From assembly GCA_947502635.1 (NCBI GenBank), contig CANNAN010000001.1, positions 1-64,000 on the forward strand: 64,000 nucleotides of DNA. Reading direction: 5' to 3'. Source of the stretch: an uncultured Flavobacteriaceae bacterium (GTDB lineage Bacteria; Bacteroidota; Bacteroidia; Flavobacteriales; Flavobacteriaceae). Each line of letters starts with the position of its first letter. The first letter of the stretch is position 1. Below, piece by piece: positions 33,133 through 44,500 of the stretch. The notes under the pieces are model-generated. The model worked only from the letters and a program-made list of their open reading frames with translations, ran no database searches and was not told the origin of the DNA. A program made the position numbers and the translations under genes.

Positions 33133-36100
33133 ATGAAAAAAAGAATTACTAAATCGACTAGATGGTATTGTTTTATGGCAATGCTCTATCTATTTTGTAC
33201 ACAGGTCGTATTAGCTCAAGAGCAAAGTATTTCTGGTAGTGTTTTAGATGAAAACAATGTCGGAATTCCTGGAGTGAATATTCTGGTACAGGGAACTAAT
33301 AAAGGAGCAGTAACGAATTTTGATGGAAATTTTAAAATAAATGCTTCCTCAGGAGATATATTGGTCTTTTCATATTTGGGTTATAAAACACAAAATGTTG
33401 TATTAGGTAATAGAACTACAATTACTGTAACGATGGTTGCGGATGTGGAACAATTGGATGAATTGGTGGTTGTAGGGTATGGTGCTCGAAAAAAATCTGA
33501 CTTAACAGGTTCTGTGTCAACAGTAAAAGGGGAGTCGTTAACAGTTGCTCCAATGGCTAATCTCTCGGCTGGACTCTCAGGTAAATTAACTGGGGTAGTA
33601 ACTTCTCAACAAACAGGGTTACCTGGTTTTGATAATACCACAATTAGAGTAAGAGGTACAAGTACATTGAATAATAATAGTGCGCTTATTATTGTTGATG
33701 GTGTGGAAAGGCCTTTAGGAAGAATTAATCCTAACGAAATAGAAAGCATCACGGTGCTTAAAGATGCAGCTTCGGCAGCTATATATGGTGCCAGAGCAGC
33801 GAATGGTGTTATCTTAGTAACTACAAAAAGAGGAGGCAACCGCAAAGCAACCTTTAATTTCTCAACTAGTTACGGAATACAAACCATATTGAATTCTCCA
33901 CAAATGATGAATTCTCTAGAATTTGCCACGCATTTTAATGAAGCTCAATTAAACTCTAATCCTAATTTAGATCCATCTGGATTAAGATTTTCACCGCAAG
34001 ATATTGAGGATATTAGAAATGGTTTAACACCAGATACGGATTGGTATGCTGAGGTTGTCCAAAATAATGCACCCATATTACAACATAATCTAACGATTGA
34101 TGGGGGGAATGAAAAAACAGGCTATTTCCTTTCTTTTGGACATTTAGACCAAGAGGGGCTTTATAAAAGTTCTGGTTTTAAATCATATAGCCTTCGTTCC
34201 AATATAGATACAAAAATTGGTAAAAACTTAACCATTGGTTTGGATGTAGTAGGTAGATTGGAAGAGACTACTAATAGTGCCTTTGAAGGTTTGAATGATA
34301 ACCCAGACAGAACAAATTTTGCTACATGGGCAATATTTGCAGCTGTAGGTAATGGTATTCCAACATTTGCACCTTATGTTGATGGTGATGGAGACGGAGA
34401 AGTTGATGACCTAGGTTTTGATGGGAAAATTGATTCTGCTATTGGTCGTGCAAATCATTCAGGGCTTTACGAAAGAAATAACAATGTATTTCAAAGTGCA
34501 TTAAACTTAAATTATGATTTTCCTTTTTTAGAAGGTCTTTTTGCTAAAGCGAGGTATTCTTATGATGCATCGTTTAACAACAGAAGAGCTTTTAAAACAC
34601 CATTTACTTATTACCAACCAACCAGCGCAGGATTTAGCGTTGCCGAAAGTGCACCATCGCCTTCATTAACAGAAAATAGAGGGACTTGGAACCAAAGAAC
34701 AGCACAATTTAGCTTGGGCTATGATAAAGAATTTGGAAAGAATAAAATTGGTGCACTATTGTTATATGAGCAAGTTGAAATATCATCAAGTAACTTAGGA
34801 GCATTCCGCGATGGATTCTTAGGAACAACTATCGACCAATTCATTGCAGGATCTGAAGAAAATGCATCTAATAGCGGATCGGCAAGGGAGCAAGCTAGGA
34901 TAGGATATGTAGGTCGCGTTAATTACGATAGAGCTGGTAAATACTTATTTCAGGCTAATTTTAGATATGATGGCTCACATAGATTCGCTAAATCTAATCG
35001 ATTTGGTTTCTTTCCAGCTGTTAGTGCGGGATGGAGAATTTCAAAAGAAGACTTTTTTCCTCAAGATGGGGCTATTAGTAACTTAAAACTAAGAGCTTCT
35101 TGGGGTAAGTCTGGTAATGATAGATTAAGAAACGGCGATTTTCAATATTTATCTCAATTTGATATCAAATCTTCTGTGTCAGCTTTAGGAGGATCCACTA
35201 GGACAGGAATAAGCGAATCAATTCTATCTAATCAATCCGTAACATGGGAAGCGGCCATAGGATCTAATATCGGGTTTGAATTAGGACTATTAAATAACAA
35301 AATAGGCTTTGAGTTTGATTATTTTACTAAAGACACAAAAGATATTTTAATTGCATCTACTGGTAATACACCAGATACTTTTGCAGGGCGTTTACCTGAG
35401 TTAAATCTTGGAGAAACAAAAAGTAATGGTATTGAAGCTGAAGTTAGGTATTCAGATAATTTTGGAGACTTTAGTTTAACTACATCTGCTAATATTACTT
35501 ACGCAACTAGTGAGGTTGTTAATATAGCTGAAGCCGAAAATGTTAATCCTTGGTTTAAGCTTACAGGTCAGCCAATAGGCGTAGAACGTGGTTTGGTTGC
35601 ACTTGGCCTATTCCAATCTAGAGAAGAGTTGGATAATTCCCCAAGGCAAGACCAAGATGAAGCTAATCCAAATTCTACACTTTTCCCAGGTGATATAAAA
35701 TATCAGGATGTTAATGAAGATGGTGTTATTGATGGAGACGATAGAACCATTATTGGTAAAAGTGCTCTTCCAGAAGTGGTTTTTGGTTTTAATCTAAATA
35801 TGCAATACAAAGGTTTTGGTCTTGTAGCAAATTTTCAAGGAGCTACAGGATATACAAGATATATTGAATATGTGCCTTTTTCAGTTGAATCGAATTCCAG
35901 AGCAGCATTAGTTGACTCTTGGAGACCAGATAATGTAGGGGCCAGATTTCCACGATTAACAGTAGGAGGTACAGCAAATAATAGTTTAAGATCTAGTTTT
36001 TGGTTAAATGATGTGACTTATTTCAGGTTAAGAAATGTACAGTTGTCGTATACACTACCAAGCTCAGCATTAGAATCTGTAGGAATCGACAGTGTTAGAC

Positions 36101-36231
36101 TTCATTTATCTAGTACCAACCTATTTACTTTAACAAATGTAAAAGATGTAGATCCAGAAGGACCTTCAACAGAAAGGCCTTATTATCCACAAATGAAGTC
36201 TACGACGTTTGGCGTAAACATAACCTTTTAA
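33133..36231 (+). CDS. susC: SusC/RagA-type TonB-linked outer-membrane glycan importer
   Basis: A 1032-residue outer-membrane transporter. A signal peptide (about 1-29) is followed by a carboxypeptidase-D-regulatory-like domain (about 32-115), the conserved VVVGYGARKKSDLTGSVSTV junction (about 112-131), a plug domain with IRVRGTSTLNNNSALIIVDG (about 173-192), and a 22-strand-type barrel ending in a terminal aromatic Phe (GVNITF). It imports oligosaccharides with its SusD partner, encoded 11 nt downstream, powered by TonB. It is the first structural gene of the locus and presumably the main target of the upstream hybrid regulator. Confidence 0.95.
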   Translation: MKKRITKSTRWYCFMAMLYLFCTQVVLAQEQSISGSVLDENNVGIPGVNILVQGTNKGAVTNFDGNFKINASSGDILVFSYLGYKTQNVVLGNRTTITVTMVADVEQLDELVVVGYGARKKSDLTGSVSTVKGESLTVAPMANLSAGLSGKLTGVVTSQQTGLPGFDNTTIRVRGTSTLNNNSALIIVDGVERPLGRINPNEIESITVLKDAASAAIYGARAANGVILVTTKRGGNRKATFNFSTSYGIQTILNSPQMMNSLEFATHFNEAQLNSNPNLDPSGLRFSPQDIEDIRNGLTPDTDWYAEVVQNNAPILQHNLTIDGGNEKTGYFLSFGHLDQEGLYKSSGFKSYSLRSNIDTKIGKNLTIGLDVVGRLEETTNSAFEGLNDNPDRTNFATWAIFAAVGNGIPTFAPYVDGDGDGEVDDLGFDGKIDSAIGRANHSGLYERNNNVFQSALNLNYDFPFLEGLFAKARYSYDASFNNRRAFKTPFTYYQPTSAGFSVAESAPSPSLTENRGTWNQRTAQFSLGYDKEFGKNKIGALLLYEQVEISSSNLGAFRDGFLGTTIDQFIAGSEENASNSGSAREQARIGYVGRVNYDRAGKYLFQANFRYDGSHRFAKSNRFGFFPAVSAGWRISKEDFFPQDGAISNLKLRASWGKSGNDRLRNGDFQYLSQFDIKSSVSALGGSTRTGISESILSNQSVTWEAAIGSNIGFELGLLNNKIGFEFDYFTKDTKDILIASTGNTPDTFAGRLPELNLGETKSNGIEAEVRYSDNFGDFSLTTSANITYATSEVVNIAEAENVNPWFKLTGQPIGVERGLVALGLFQSREELDNSPRQDQDEANPNSTLFPGDIKYQDVNEDGVIDGDDRTIIGKSALPEVVFGFNLNMQYKGFGLVANFQGATGYTRYIEYVPFSVESNSRAALVDSWRPDNVGARFPRLTVGGTANNSLRSSFWLNDVTYFRLRNVQLSYTLPSSALESVGIDSVRLHLSSTNLFTLTNVKDVDPEGPSTERPYYPQMKSTTFGVNITF

Positions 36232-36242
36232 AATAAACAATA

Positions 36243-37952
36243 ATGAGAAAGATACACATATTAATAGTCATTTTTTGCCTGTTTTCAATGGTAGGCTGTC
36301 ATAACGATCTTGATGTAGAAAACAAGTCTGGGATTAGCTCTGATGCCGTTTTTTCAGACGAAGGATTAGTAGAAGCATTCCTTTATACGCTTTATTCATA
36401 TACTGGAGTAGATTATATGCGAGGCATTAGCGAGATAGGGAGTGATGGACCTTCTAACCGTCTTTACAATAACACATACCATTTGGCTTCGATTACAGAT
36501 GAAGCAAGAGCAAAAAGTGGTTGGGTTGGAGCGAATAGAAATGTCGCGCCTGGAAACATATCTCCAACGAACAATGCTGGTTTAGAACCTAATTTTTGGA
36601 AAAATTGTTATAGAGGCATCAGGGAATGCAGTACCATGGTAGTTGGCTTGAATGATTCAAATTTAGACGCTTCCTTTGTAAGTCAAATAAGTGCTGAGGC
36701 GAGATGGTTAAGAGCTATGTTGTATTTTGAATTGGTGAGACGATATGGTGGTGTACCGTTAATTACGACACCACACGGTATAGATGACGATTTATTAGTA
36801 TCTCGTGCTACTGCTGATGAGGTGTACGATTTTATTTTTTCAGAGTTAGAAGCAGCAGCAGCAGATTTACCATCTGTTAATGATGGTGCTGCAAGAGATC
36901 GAGCTAATAAAGAAGGGGCTTGGGCATTAAACGGGAGAGCTATGTTGTATGCAGAAAGATGGGCGCAATCGGCGACTCTTTCTAAAAGGGTTATCGATGC
37001 AGGCATGGAATTATCTTCAGATTATAATGAGTTGTTTAGATCATATGGAGGCGATCCAGAAATACTTTTTGAAGTGCGTGTTGAAGTGGGAACTTTTGCT
37101 CATGGCTTAGATAAATGGAACTGGCCATTAGGTTATAGAAGTGAAGCAGGAGGACAAACAAACCCTACGCAAGAGTTTGTAGATTCGTATGAAACTACCG
37201 ATGGATTGCCTATTACTGATCCGCTTTCTGTTTACGATCCTAACGACCCTTATGCAAATAGAGATCCTAGATTTACAGCTTCAATTGGTTTTCATGGAAA
37301 CCCTTGGGGTTTAACACCAAAAACAGGGATAGACAGGCTGGATATCGAATTTATTATTGGTAGAGATGGGTTGAGGAACCCAAATGATGGAAACGATACG
37401 CAAACAGGGTATTATCTTAAAAAATTCATGGACCCATCTTTAGGACAGGATCCAGATAGAGGTGCTAGTAAAACATCTTTCAAGCACCTAAGATTTGGTG
37501 AGGTATTGCTAAACTACGCTGAAGCTAAAAATGAAGCAGACGGTCCAGATCAAAGTGTGCATGACGCGATCAACGAAATTAGAAGTAGACCAAGTGTGAA
37601 TATGCCGAATATTCCAGCTGGTTTAGATAAAGATGAAATGCGAGAAAGAATTCGTCAGGAAAGAAAAATTGAGTTGGCTTTTGAAACACATCGTTGGTAT
37701 GATTTAATTAGATGGAGAATAGCTGAAGATGTTTTAAATGGTAAACAATTTCATGGAATGAAAATAACTAGAACAACGCCTGTACCAGACCCGTATGAGG
37801 CTGAGTATGATCCTGCAAATTTGGTTTATGACCCTACATTTGTTGTAAGTACTACGGTACCTCAGGTGTTTTTACCACATTTTTATTTGATGCCTATTCC
37901 ACAATCGGAAATAGATAAAAATATAAATTTAAGACAAAACCCAGGGTATTAA
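36243..37952 (+). CDS. susD: SusD/RagB-type surface glycan-binding lipoprotein
   Basis: A 569-residue lipoprotein. The signal ends in FSMVGC with the acylated cysteine at about residue 19. It shows the SusD tetratricopeptide-like architecture: RWLRAMLYFELVRRYGGVPL (about 154-173) and the C-terminal RQERKIELAFETHRWYDLIR (about 470-489) with the final PIPQSEIDKNINLRQNPGY. It caps the SusC barrel and delivers glycan. The 11-nt spacing shows tight coupling with susC. Confidence 0.95.
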   Translation: MRKIHILIVIFCLFSMVGCHNDLDVENKSGISSDAVFSDEGLVEAFLYTLYSYTGVDYMRGISEIGSDGPSNRLYNNTYHLASITDEARAKSGWVGANRNVAPGNISPTNNAGLEPNFWKNCYRGIRECSTMVVGLNDSNLDASFVSQISAEARWLRAMLYFELVRRYGGVPLITTPHGIDDDLLVSRATADEVYDFIFSELEAAAADLPSVNDGAARDRANKEGAWALNGRAMLYAERWAQSATLSKRVIDAGMELSSDYNELFRSYGGDPEILFEVRVEVGTFAHGLDKWNWPLGYRSEAGGQTNPTQEFVDSYETTDGLPITDPLSVYDPNDPYANRDPRFTASIGFHGNPWGLTPKTGIDRLDIEFIIGRDGLRNPNDGNDTQTGYYLKKFMDPSLGQDPDRGASKTSFKHLRFGEVLLNYAEAKNEADGPDQSVHDAINEIRSRPSVNMPNIPAGLDKDEMRERIRQERKIELAFETHRWYDLIRWRIAEDVLNGKQFHGMKITRTTPVPDPYEAEYDPANLVYDPTFVVSTTVPQVFLPHFYLMPIPQSEIDKNINLRQNPGY

Positions 37953-37960
37953 ACAACCTT

Positions 37961-38117
37961 AAAGAGGGTGTCTAAAAAGCTTAGAAATTGTCATTTTGAG
38001 TGCAGAATATACGAAAGTATGGCTTGTCGAAAAATCTCAAAATAGTGATATATAAATATTTAATTTTTAAGAGATTCTTCATTTTATTTAGAATGGCACT
38101 TTTTAAACATCCTCTTT
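37961..38117. mobile_element. MITE-like non-coding repeat element
   Basis: A 157-bp element bounded by imperfect 19-bp terminal inverted repeats (AAAGAGGGTGTCTAAAAAG at 37961-37979; CTTTTTAAACATCCTCTTT at 38099-38117; 17 of 19 pair). Inside are nested TCATTTTGAG / CTCAAAAT and TTCATT / AATGGCA arms typical of dispersed flavobacterial intergenic repeats. It codes for nothing and sits just after the susD stop, where it could also fold as a transcript 3' end. Confidence 0.65.
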
Positions 38118-38233
38118 TTATTATAAAAGAATAAATTTTTAATTAAAATCGACTATAGAAAGCTTATTAACGACGTTACGCGGTAACTAAAGCTATTTAT
38201 TACTCTATTGAAAAACTTCTATTAAAATTGGAT

Positions 38234-39460
38234 ATGAAATTTAAACAACCAAAGCCCCTTTTCTATATATTATTACTAATAAGTGTTGTGATAGTTGGGT
38301 GTATACAATCAGGAAAAGCAAACCAAGTAGAAAAGAAGTTATCACAGGAGCAAGGCTTTGTGGTAGGAGACCAAATCTTAGCCGCTGAAAAAAACTATAA
38401 ATTACTGGTTAATAATGCAAGAAAGGCAAATAATATTCCAAGATCACTAGAGAAAAATAATATTAAATGGATTCATAATGATTTTGATTGGACAGAAGGC
38501 TTTTTCCCAGGTTCGCTTTGGTATTTGTATGAGTTAACCAATAATGAAAAATGGAAAAAAGAGGCTATATATTTTCAAGAGTTGAATTTTGACGATCGTT
38601 TTGCTTCTAGTCACGATTTAGGTTTTGTTTTTCAGTGTTCATATGGTAATTCGTTTCGATTAACAAAAGAAGAACAAAACAAAACAACCCTAATAGATGC
38701 ATCCAATACTTTAATTGGTCGTTTTAATGAAGCAGTCGGTTGTATAAAATCATGGGATGTAGATAGTGGATGGCAACAACAAAGAGGTTGGCAGTATCCT
38801 GTTATAATTGACAATATGATGAATCTTGAATTGTTGTTTGAAACATCTTTGCTAACAGGAGAAGATAAATATAAAGATATTGCAATTTCACATGCAAATA
38901 CCACATTAAAAAACCATTTTAGAGAAAATAATAGTTCGTTTCATGTTGTGGATTACGATTCTATTTCTGGTGTAGTAAGGTCAAAACAAACAGCACAAGG
39001 GCATGCTCATAATTCTTCTTGGGCTAGAGGTCAGGCTTGGGGACTTTATGGGTTTACAGTTTGCTATCGTTATACTAAGAATCCTGAATATTTAGCACAA
39101 GCTAAAAAAATAGCAAATTATATTCTAAGTGATTCTGCTATTGCAAAAGAACATATTCCCTATTGGGATTACAATGCCCCTAATGTGCCAAATGAACCAA
39201 AAGATGTTTCGGCAGCAACGATTACAGCATCTGCTTTAATTGAATTAAGTCAATATTCTGGTGAAATATATCTGAATAAAGCCAAAGATATCATTGAAAC
39301 ATTATCAACAGATGAATATTTTGCAAAACCAGAAACCAATGGAAATTTTTTGCTTAAGCATAGTGTGGGGAGTATACCTCATGGCGCAGAAATTGATGTT
39401 CCGTTAAATTATGCAGATTATTACTATCTGGAGTCTCTAGTAAGATTAAGGAAGTTATAA
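38234..39460 (+). CDS. GH88 unsaturated glucuronyl hydrolase
   Basis: A 408-residue lipoprotein (IVGC lipobox near residue 19) with the (alpha/alpha)6 fold of GH88. It has DFDWTEGFFPGSLWYLYELT (about 85-104), SHDLGF with Asp128, IIDNMMNLE with Asp193 (the pair used for vinyl-ether hydration in the family) and AHNSSWARGQAWGLYGF. It removes delta-4,5-unsaturated uronic acid from oligosaccharides made by a polysaccharide lyase. This implies that a lyase acts upstream; the beta-helix proteins nearby are candidates. The start is ATG 38234; a TTG two codons earlier is possible but less likely. Confidence 0.9.
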   Translation: MKFKQPKPLFYILLLISVVIVGCIQSGKANQVEKKLSQEQGFVVGDQILAAEKNYKLLVNNARKANNIPRSLEKNNIKWIHNDFDWTEGFFPGSLWYLYELTNNEKWKKEAIYFQELNFDDRFASSHDLGFVFQCSYGNSFRLTKEEQNKTTLIDASNTLIGRFNEAVGCIKSWDVDSGWQQQRGWQYPVIIDNMMNLELLFETSLLTGEDKYKDIAISHANTTLKNHFRENNSSFHVVDYDSISGVVRSKQTAQGHAHNSSWARGQAWGLYGFTVCYRYTKNPEYLAQAKKIANYILSDSAIAKEHIPYWDYNAPNVPNEPKDVSAATITASALIELSQYSGEIYLNKAKDIIETLSTDEYFAKPETNGNFLLKHSVGSIPHGAEIDVPLNYADYYYLESLVRLRKL

Positions 39461-39567
39461 ATAGTGTTTTATTAATAAATGATTATTTGTAAATACTTAC
39501 TTCGTTAAATCAAATGCTCTAATAAGGACAGTATGTGGTAAAAGTGAACTATGGTTTAGTTGGGTAG

Positions 39568-39786
39568 ATGTCTCACCATAATGGAGATATCTGGGCGCAT
39601 TGTACTCCAGTAGGAGATTTTGGAATCGGAGCACCAAGATGGGGTAATTGGGTATTTGGAGGTGTTTGGTATTCTAGATCCTTGGAAGTCCCTCAAGTAA
39701 AATCAAGTCATTTGAAAGGATATTACAGTTATAATGTCGCTATAGGGCCAAATAAGCCGATCAAAATTAGTTTGAAGGTTGAATAA
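39568..39786 (+). pseudogene. GH95-like fragment, probable internal-deletion remnant
   Basis: A 72-codon frame. Its first half, SHHNGDIWAHCTPVGDFGIG then PRWGNWVFGGVWY, resembles a catalytic-domain segment of GH95-type alpha-L-fucosidases (usual form HHPSDxWA...PxWANWPMGGAWL), while the second half looks like a protein C-terminus. The rest of a 700-800-residue enzyme is missing, there is no signal peptide, and the preceding in-frame codon is a stop. It is best read as a leftover of a deleted GH95 gene in a locus that now relies on GH29. Translation is possible but function is unlikely. Confidence 0.5.
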
Positions 39787-39808
39787 TTAAAATAAACTTG
39801 TAATTTTA

Positions 39809-41503
39809 ATGGAATTTAGATTGAAAACATCAATGGTACTTAGAGTTAAAATAAGTATGGCTATTATTTTTTTTGTCATAGCTTCATCTTGTAAAGCACA
39901 AGAAAGCGCTCAAATCTGGCAAACCTATGTGGCCCAAAAATCTGCTGGGAAGCCAACTTCAATAATAGATTATTCTTATGCAGGATATGCTTTTGGAGAA
40001 ACAGGCATACCAAATAGTACCGTATTAAATTACCCAATTTTTAACGTGACTACTTTTGGAGCAGTCGCCAACGATACTATTGCTGACGATTTTGCAATTA
40101 CTAAAGCAATAAAAGCAGCCGAAAAAAACGGTAAAGGGATTATCTATTTTCCTAAAGGTAGATTTATTGTTAATAAAGGAGAGCATACTAGAGGGTTTGA
40201 AATAAATAGCTCAAATATAATTTTGAAGGGAGCAGGAGCAGGTCCAGAAGGCACCGAAATTTTTATGCAGGATTATATGAAGCATGACAAAAGCCTTTTC
40301 AAATGGACATCTCCACATATGTTTACTTTTAAACCTAAAAATTTAAATGTTGATACATTTTGTTCAACAAACATAGCTGGTAGGCCTTATTCTTATACTT
40401 CTAAAATAGTTAAAGACTCTAAATTAGGCTCTAAAACCATATATGTTGAAAATGCTAAACAGTTTATAGGCCAAACACATATTATTTTGGTCATGCCATA
40501 TAATAAAGAATCAATGATCGATTTTATGGGCGATTTGCAAACAAGACCACAATGGGAGCGAATTAATAAAAAAGGCATAGCAGCAAATGAAATACATAAA
40601 ATAGCATCGATAAAAGAAAACACGATAACTCTTGAAAAACCATTGTTAACAGATGTGAAAAAACAATATGGCTGGTATATAGCACCCCATGAAGTTATTG
40701 AAGAGTGTGGTTTTGAGGATATTCATTTCGTTGGTAATTTTCAGAAAAGTTTTGTACATCATAAAAATCAAATTCATGATGGGGGTTGGAAAGGTGTAAA
40801 AATGGCCCACGTATCTAATTGCTGGATCAGCAGATGTGTATTTACAAATGTTAATAGTGCTGTAGCAATTGTGGGTAGCATAACGACTTCTGTAATGATG
40901 AATATTATAAATGGTAAGCAAGGCCATGGGTCTGCTGAAATGACTTTTGGTACAAGAAACTTTGTCGGTTTATGGAAAGATGATACAGATAAAGGCCAAT
41001 GGCATGGTATAGACGCGTCTCATCTAGCAGCAGGAAATGTAGCATGGCGTATATATGCTCCAAAAGGAAGAGGGTTCGATTTGCATTCAGGAAATACAAG
41101 ACAAACACTTTACGATTGCTACGAAGGATACAATATGAGTGGACATGGAGGGAATTATAAAATGGAACCTCACCATTTAAATGGGTTCACATTATGGAAT
41201 TTTAAGCAGTACGGACCAGCAGTAACAAATTATGATTATTGGTCATTACAGCCACGAGAAGATAACTCTAAAAGTCCTTATTGGGGATTTGCAATTGCAA
41301 ATCCTAATGTTATAGGTTTCCATGGAACTAATACGACATTTAATGAGGCTAGTTTGGGATATTCCGAAAGTATAGGAAAGAAAGTATTGCCAGAATCATT
41401 GTATGAAGCACAACTAACTTATAGGATAGGGGAACGTCCAGATTGGATTAATGACGTATTAGAAACATGGAAAAAATGGCATAAAGAAGTCGGTAAAAAG
41501 TAA
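39809..41503 (+). CDS. right-handed beta-helix protein, pectate-lyase-3/DUF4955-like; candidate polysaccharide lyase
   Basis: A 564-residue exported protein. A signal ending near ASSCKAQ (possibly a lipoprotein) is followed by a pectate-lyase-superfamily opening, NVTTFGAVANDTIADDFAIT and GIIYFPKGRF (about 75-118), then parallel beta-helix coils with DIHFVGNF, WISRCVF, and aromatic- and His-rich faces (AEMTFGTRNF, HGSAEM). The C-terminal LTYRIGERPDWI matches the DUF4955 type found in many Bacteroidota PULs. With a GH88 next door, a lyase generating unsaturated uronides is expected and this is the best candidate, but catalytic residues cannot be assigned. An alternative start at ATG 39833 is possible. 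Confidence 0.7.
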   Translation: MEFRLKTSMVLRVKISMAIIFFVIASSCKAQESAQIWQTYVAQKSAGKPTSIIDYSYAGYAFGETGIPNSTVLNYPIFNVTTFGAVANDTIADDFAITKAIKAAEKNGKGIIYFPKGRFIVNKGEHTRGFEINSSNIILKGAGAGPEGTEIFMQDYMKHDKSLFKWTSPHMFTFKPKNLNVDTFCSTNIAGRPYSYTSKIVKDSKLGSKTIYVENAKQFIGQTHIILVMPYNKESMIDFMGDLQTRPQWERINKKGIAANEIHKIASIKENTITLEKPLLTDVKKQYGWYIAPHEVIEECGFEDIHFVGNFQKSFVHHKNQIHDGGWKGVKMAHVSNCWISRCVFTNVNSAVAIVGSITTSVMMNIINGKQGHGSAEMTFGTRNFVGLWKDDTDKGQWHGIDASHLAAGNVAWRIYAPKGRGFDLHSGNTRQTLYDCYEGYNMSGHGGNYKMEPHHLNGFTLWNFKQYGPAVTNYDYWSLQPREDNSKSPYWGFAIANPNVIGFHGTNTTFNEASLGYSESIGKKVLPESLYEAQLTYRIGERPDWINDVLETWKKWHKEVGKK

Positions 41504-41509
41504 ATTCTT

Positions 41510-44500
41510 ATGAAAGTCTCTCTCGTTTTAAAATTTGTTTTAGGATTCATTGTAACGAACCAAGTCGTTGCACAAACGTTTCATCGATCGGAAGTCAATG
41601 CAGGTTTGGGAATATTATCGGAGAATAATGGTGTTGCCGTAGCCGATTATGATGGAGATCATGATCTGGATTTATTTGTTGTAGCTAAAGCAAAAGATAA
41701 TAACAGTAAAGAAATAAGCAAGAGCAGGCTGTTTAGAAATAAAGGCAATGGCCAATTTGAAGATGTTACCGAAGTTTCGGGCTTGGTTAATTTGTTTCCT
41801 TCCAACGAAACAGCAGATTTGTTCGCAGGTCTCGATGGTATAAAGTATGGTGCTTCGTGGGGAGATTATGATAATGATGGATTCCCAGATATATTTTTTA
41901 CCCATTCATTCAAAATTCAACTTTTCCATAATGAAGGCGACGGTACATTTGTAGAAAGAACGATTGAGGCTGGTTTCGAAAAATATAATTCATGTAGAAA
42001 TACAAGTGCAACATGGTTTGATGTTAATAATGACGGATTTTTAGATATATACATTTCAGATTGGGGGGGCTGTACTAATAACAGTTTTTATATTAATAAT
42101 GGAGATGGCACATTTGATAACGTTACAAATCAATTTGGAGATAATAATACCAAATTGTCTTATATGAGTGTTCCTTTCGATTTTAATGACGATGGATGGA
42201 TGGATTTATATGTTGCAAATGATAAGAACGAGCCCAATGAACTTTTTATAAATAATATGGGTATTAGCTTTGAGGATAAAGCAAGTGACTACAGCGTTAA
42301 TAATTTTGGAGATGATATGGGTATCGCGATTAACGATTATAATAACGATGGTCTTTTTGATTTTTTTGTAACTAATATTGGAGAAAACATACTGCTAACC
42401 AATCAAGGTAATAACACATTCGTAGATGTTGCTATTGGAGAAAATATTAGTAGCACAGGTTGGGCATGGGATGTGAATTTGGCCGATTTTGATTTAGATG
42501 GTGATGAAGATTTGTTTGTGGTAAATGGCTTCAGTGCCATAGAATACAATGCGTATTTTAAAAATTTATTAGTAGAAAACGGTACGGGTTTTTTAGATAT
42601 TTCTGAACAGGTGAATCTAAACGACTTAACAAAAAGTGTAGGATCTACGCCATTTGATTATGACAATGACGGAGATTTGGATGTATTCATAACCAATACA
42701 GATAGAGCGTCTTTCTTCTATGAAAATCATATTATTAATGAAGTGTCCCCAACTAACCCGCATTGGTTTAAGGTGATATTGCAGGGGACTACATCAAATA
42801 GAAATGCCATAGGAACTAAGCTTACAATAACCACAAGTCAAGGTGCTTTACATAGATATTATACAGGTCTTGGTTTTCTATCGCAAAGTATACTGCCTGT
42901 CCATTTTGGCTTAGGAGATGTTTCTTCAATCTCAGAACTAAGAATTGAATGGCCATCTGGACTCATAGAGGTTCATAACAATTTAGATGTCGATACCCAC
43001 ATACTAGCAGAAGAAGGAAATGGTTATACGGTTCTAGATCTTCCAGAAGTTAATAAGATAAGAGGGTGTACAGATCCTAGTTCTTGTAATTACAACCCAG
43101 AAGCAGTTATAGATAATGGTACATGTACTTATCTGGAATCTAAAGAAATTTCAGGCAAATTAAATGCAAACAATTTAACCGCCGAAGTATATGCTTATCC
43201 AGTTGCAAACGATTCAGAACTAAGGTGGTCGGTCACAGGAGGAAAAATTATTGGTAAACAGACAAATTCAATTACAGTAGAGTGGGGTATTGGGCCTCTG
43301 GGAGAAGTTTCGGTTGTTGAATCAAATTCGCTGTGTTCTACACAACCCATTAGGCTCGCCATAAATTTTTCGATTTCTGATGATTATTCCATAGCAAGAA
43401 TTTGGAATGAAGCATTATTGCAAGCCATTCGGAACGATTATGCGAGACCAACCGTGCATGCTAGAAATCTTTTTCATACCAGTATAGCTATGTATGATTC
43501 TTGGGCAATTTATGATGAAAAAGCCAAGCCGTATTTAATTGGAAACCAAGTACAGGGTTTTAATAATACATTTGACGGTTTTCAGATAGGTGAAAATATA
43601 GAAGAGGATAGAGATAAAACGATCAGTTATGCAGTATACCGTTTATTGAATCACAGGTTTAAAAATTCTCCTAATAAGGAAGCCACTTATGAAATATTTA
43701 ATGCTATAATGAACCATTTAGAATATGATGTTAATGACGATTCAACAGATTATTCTAATGGTAGTGCTTCGGCTTTGGGTAATTTTATAGCAAATACAAT
43801 TATAGATTATGGTTTAATTGATGGGGCTAGAGAAGTGAGAGATTACGATAATTCGTTTTATTTACCAATTAATGCCCCTTTAGCACCAATTGTTCCTGGA
43901 AATGATAATATTACTGATCCTAATAGATGGCAGCCTTTAAGTTTAACCCAATTTATTGATCAAAGCGGAAACTTAGTTGATGGTACCACGCCCGATTTTT
44001 TGAGCCCAGAATGGGGCGCTGTTAATCCTTTTGCGCTTCAGGAGAGTGATAAGAAAACTTTTTTGAGAGATGGAGACGATTATGCTGTTTATCATAATCC
44101 CGATACACCACCTCAATTAAATCTTATGTCTAATGATGTTTCAAGCGAAGCCTATAAATGGGGCTTTTCTTTGGTGTCTATCTGGGGGGCGCATTTAGAC
44201 CCGTTGGATAATGTTATTTGGGATATTTCTCCAAAGTCTATAGGCAATATAAGCATCGATAATTTTCCTTCTAGTTATACCGAATATCCTGATTTTTATA
44301 AGGATATTGAAGGGGGGGATATTTCGGGAGGTCATTTAGAAAACCCGCATACAGGATCCCCTTATGAGGAACAACTAGTGCCTAGAGGTGATTATGCACG
44401 TGTTTTAGCTGAGTTTTGGGCAGATGGCCCTGATTCTGAAACACCACCAGGACATTGGTTTACATTACTAAATTATGTGAGTGACCATAGTTTGTTAACC

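Noticed and set aside
41600-42700. Repeated Asp/Asn-rich coding units as a DNA repeat array
   Set aside because: They encode FG-GAP propeller blades in one frame; the DNA repeats are protein-level, not a CRISPR or tandem-repeat array.
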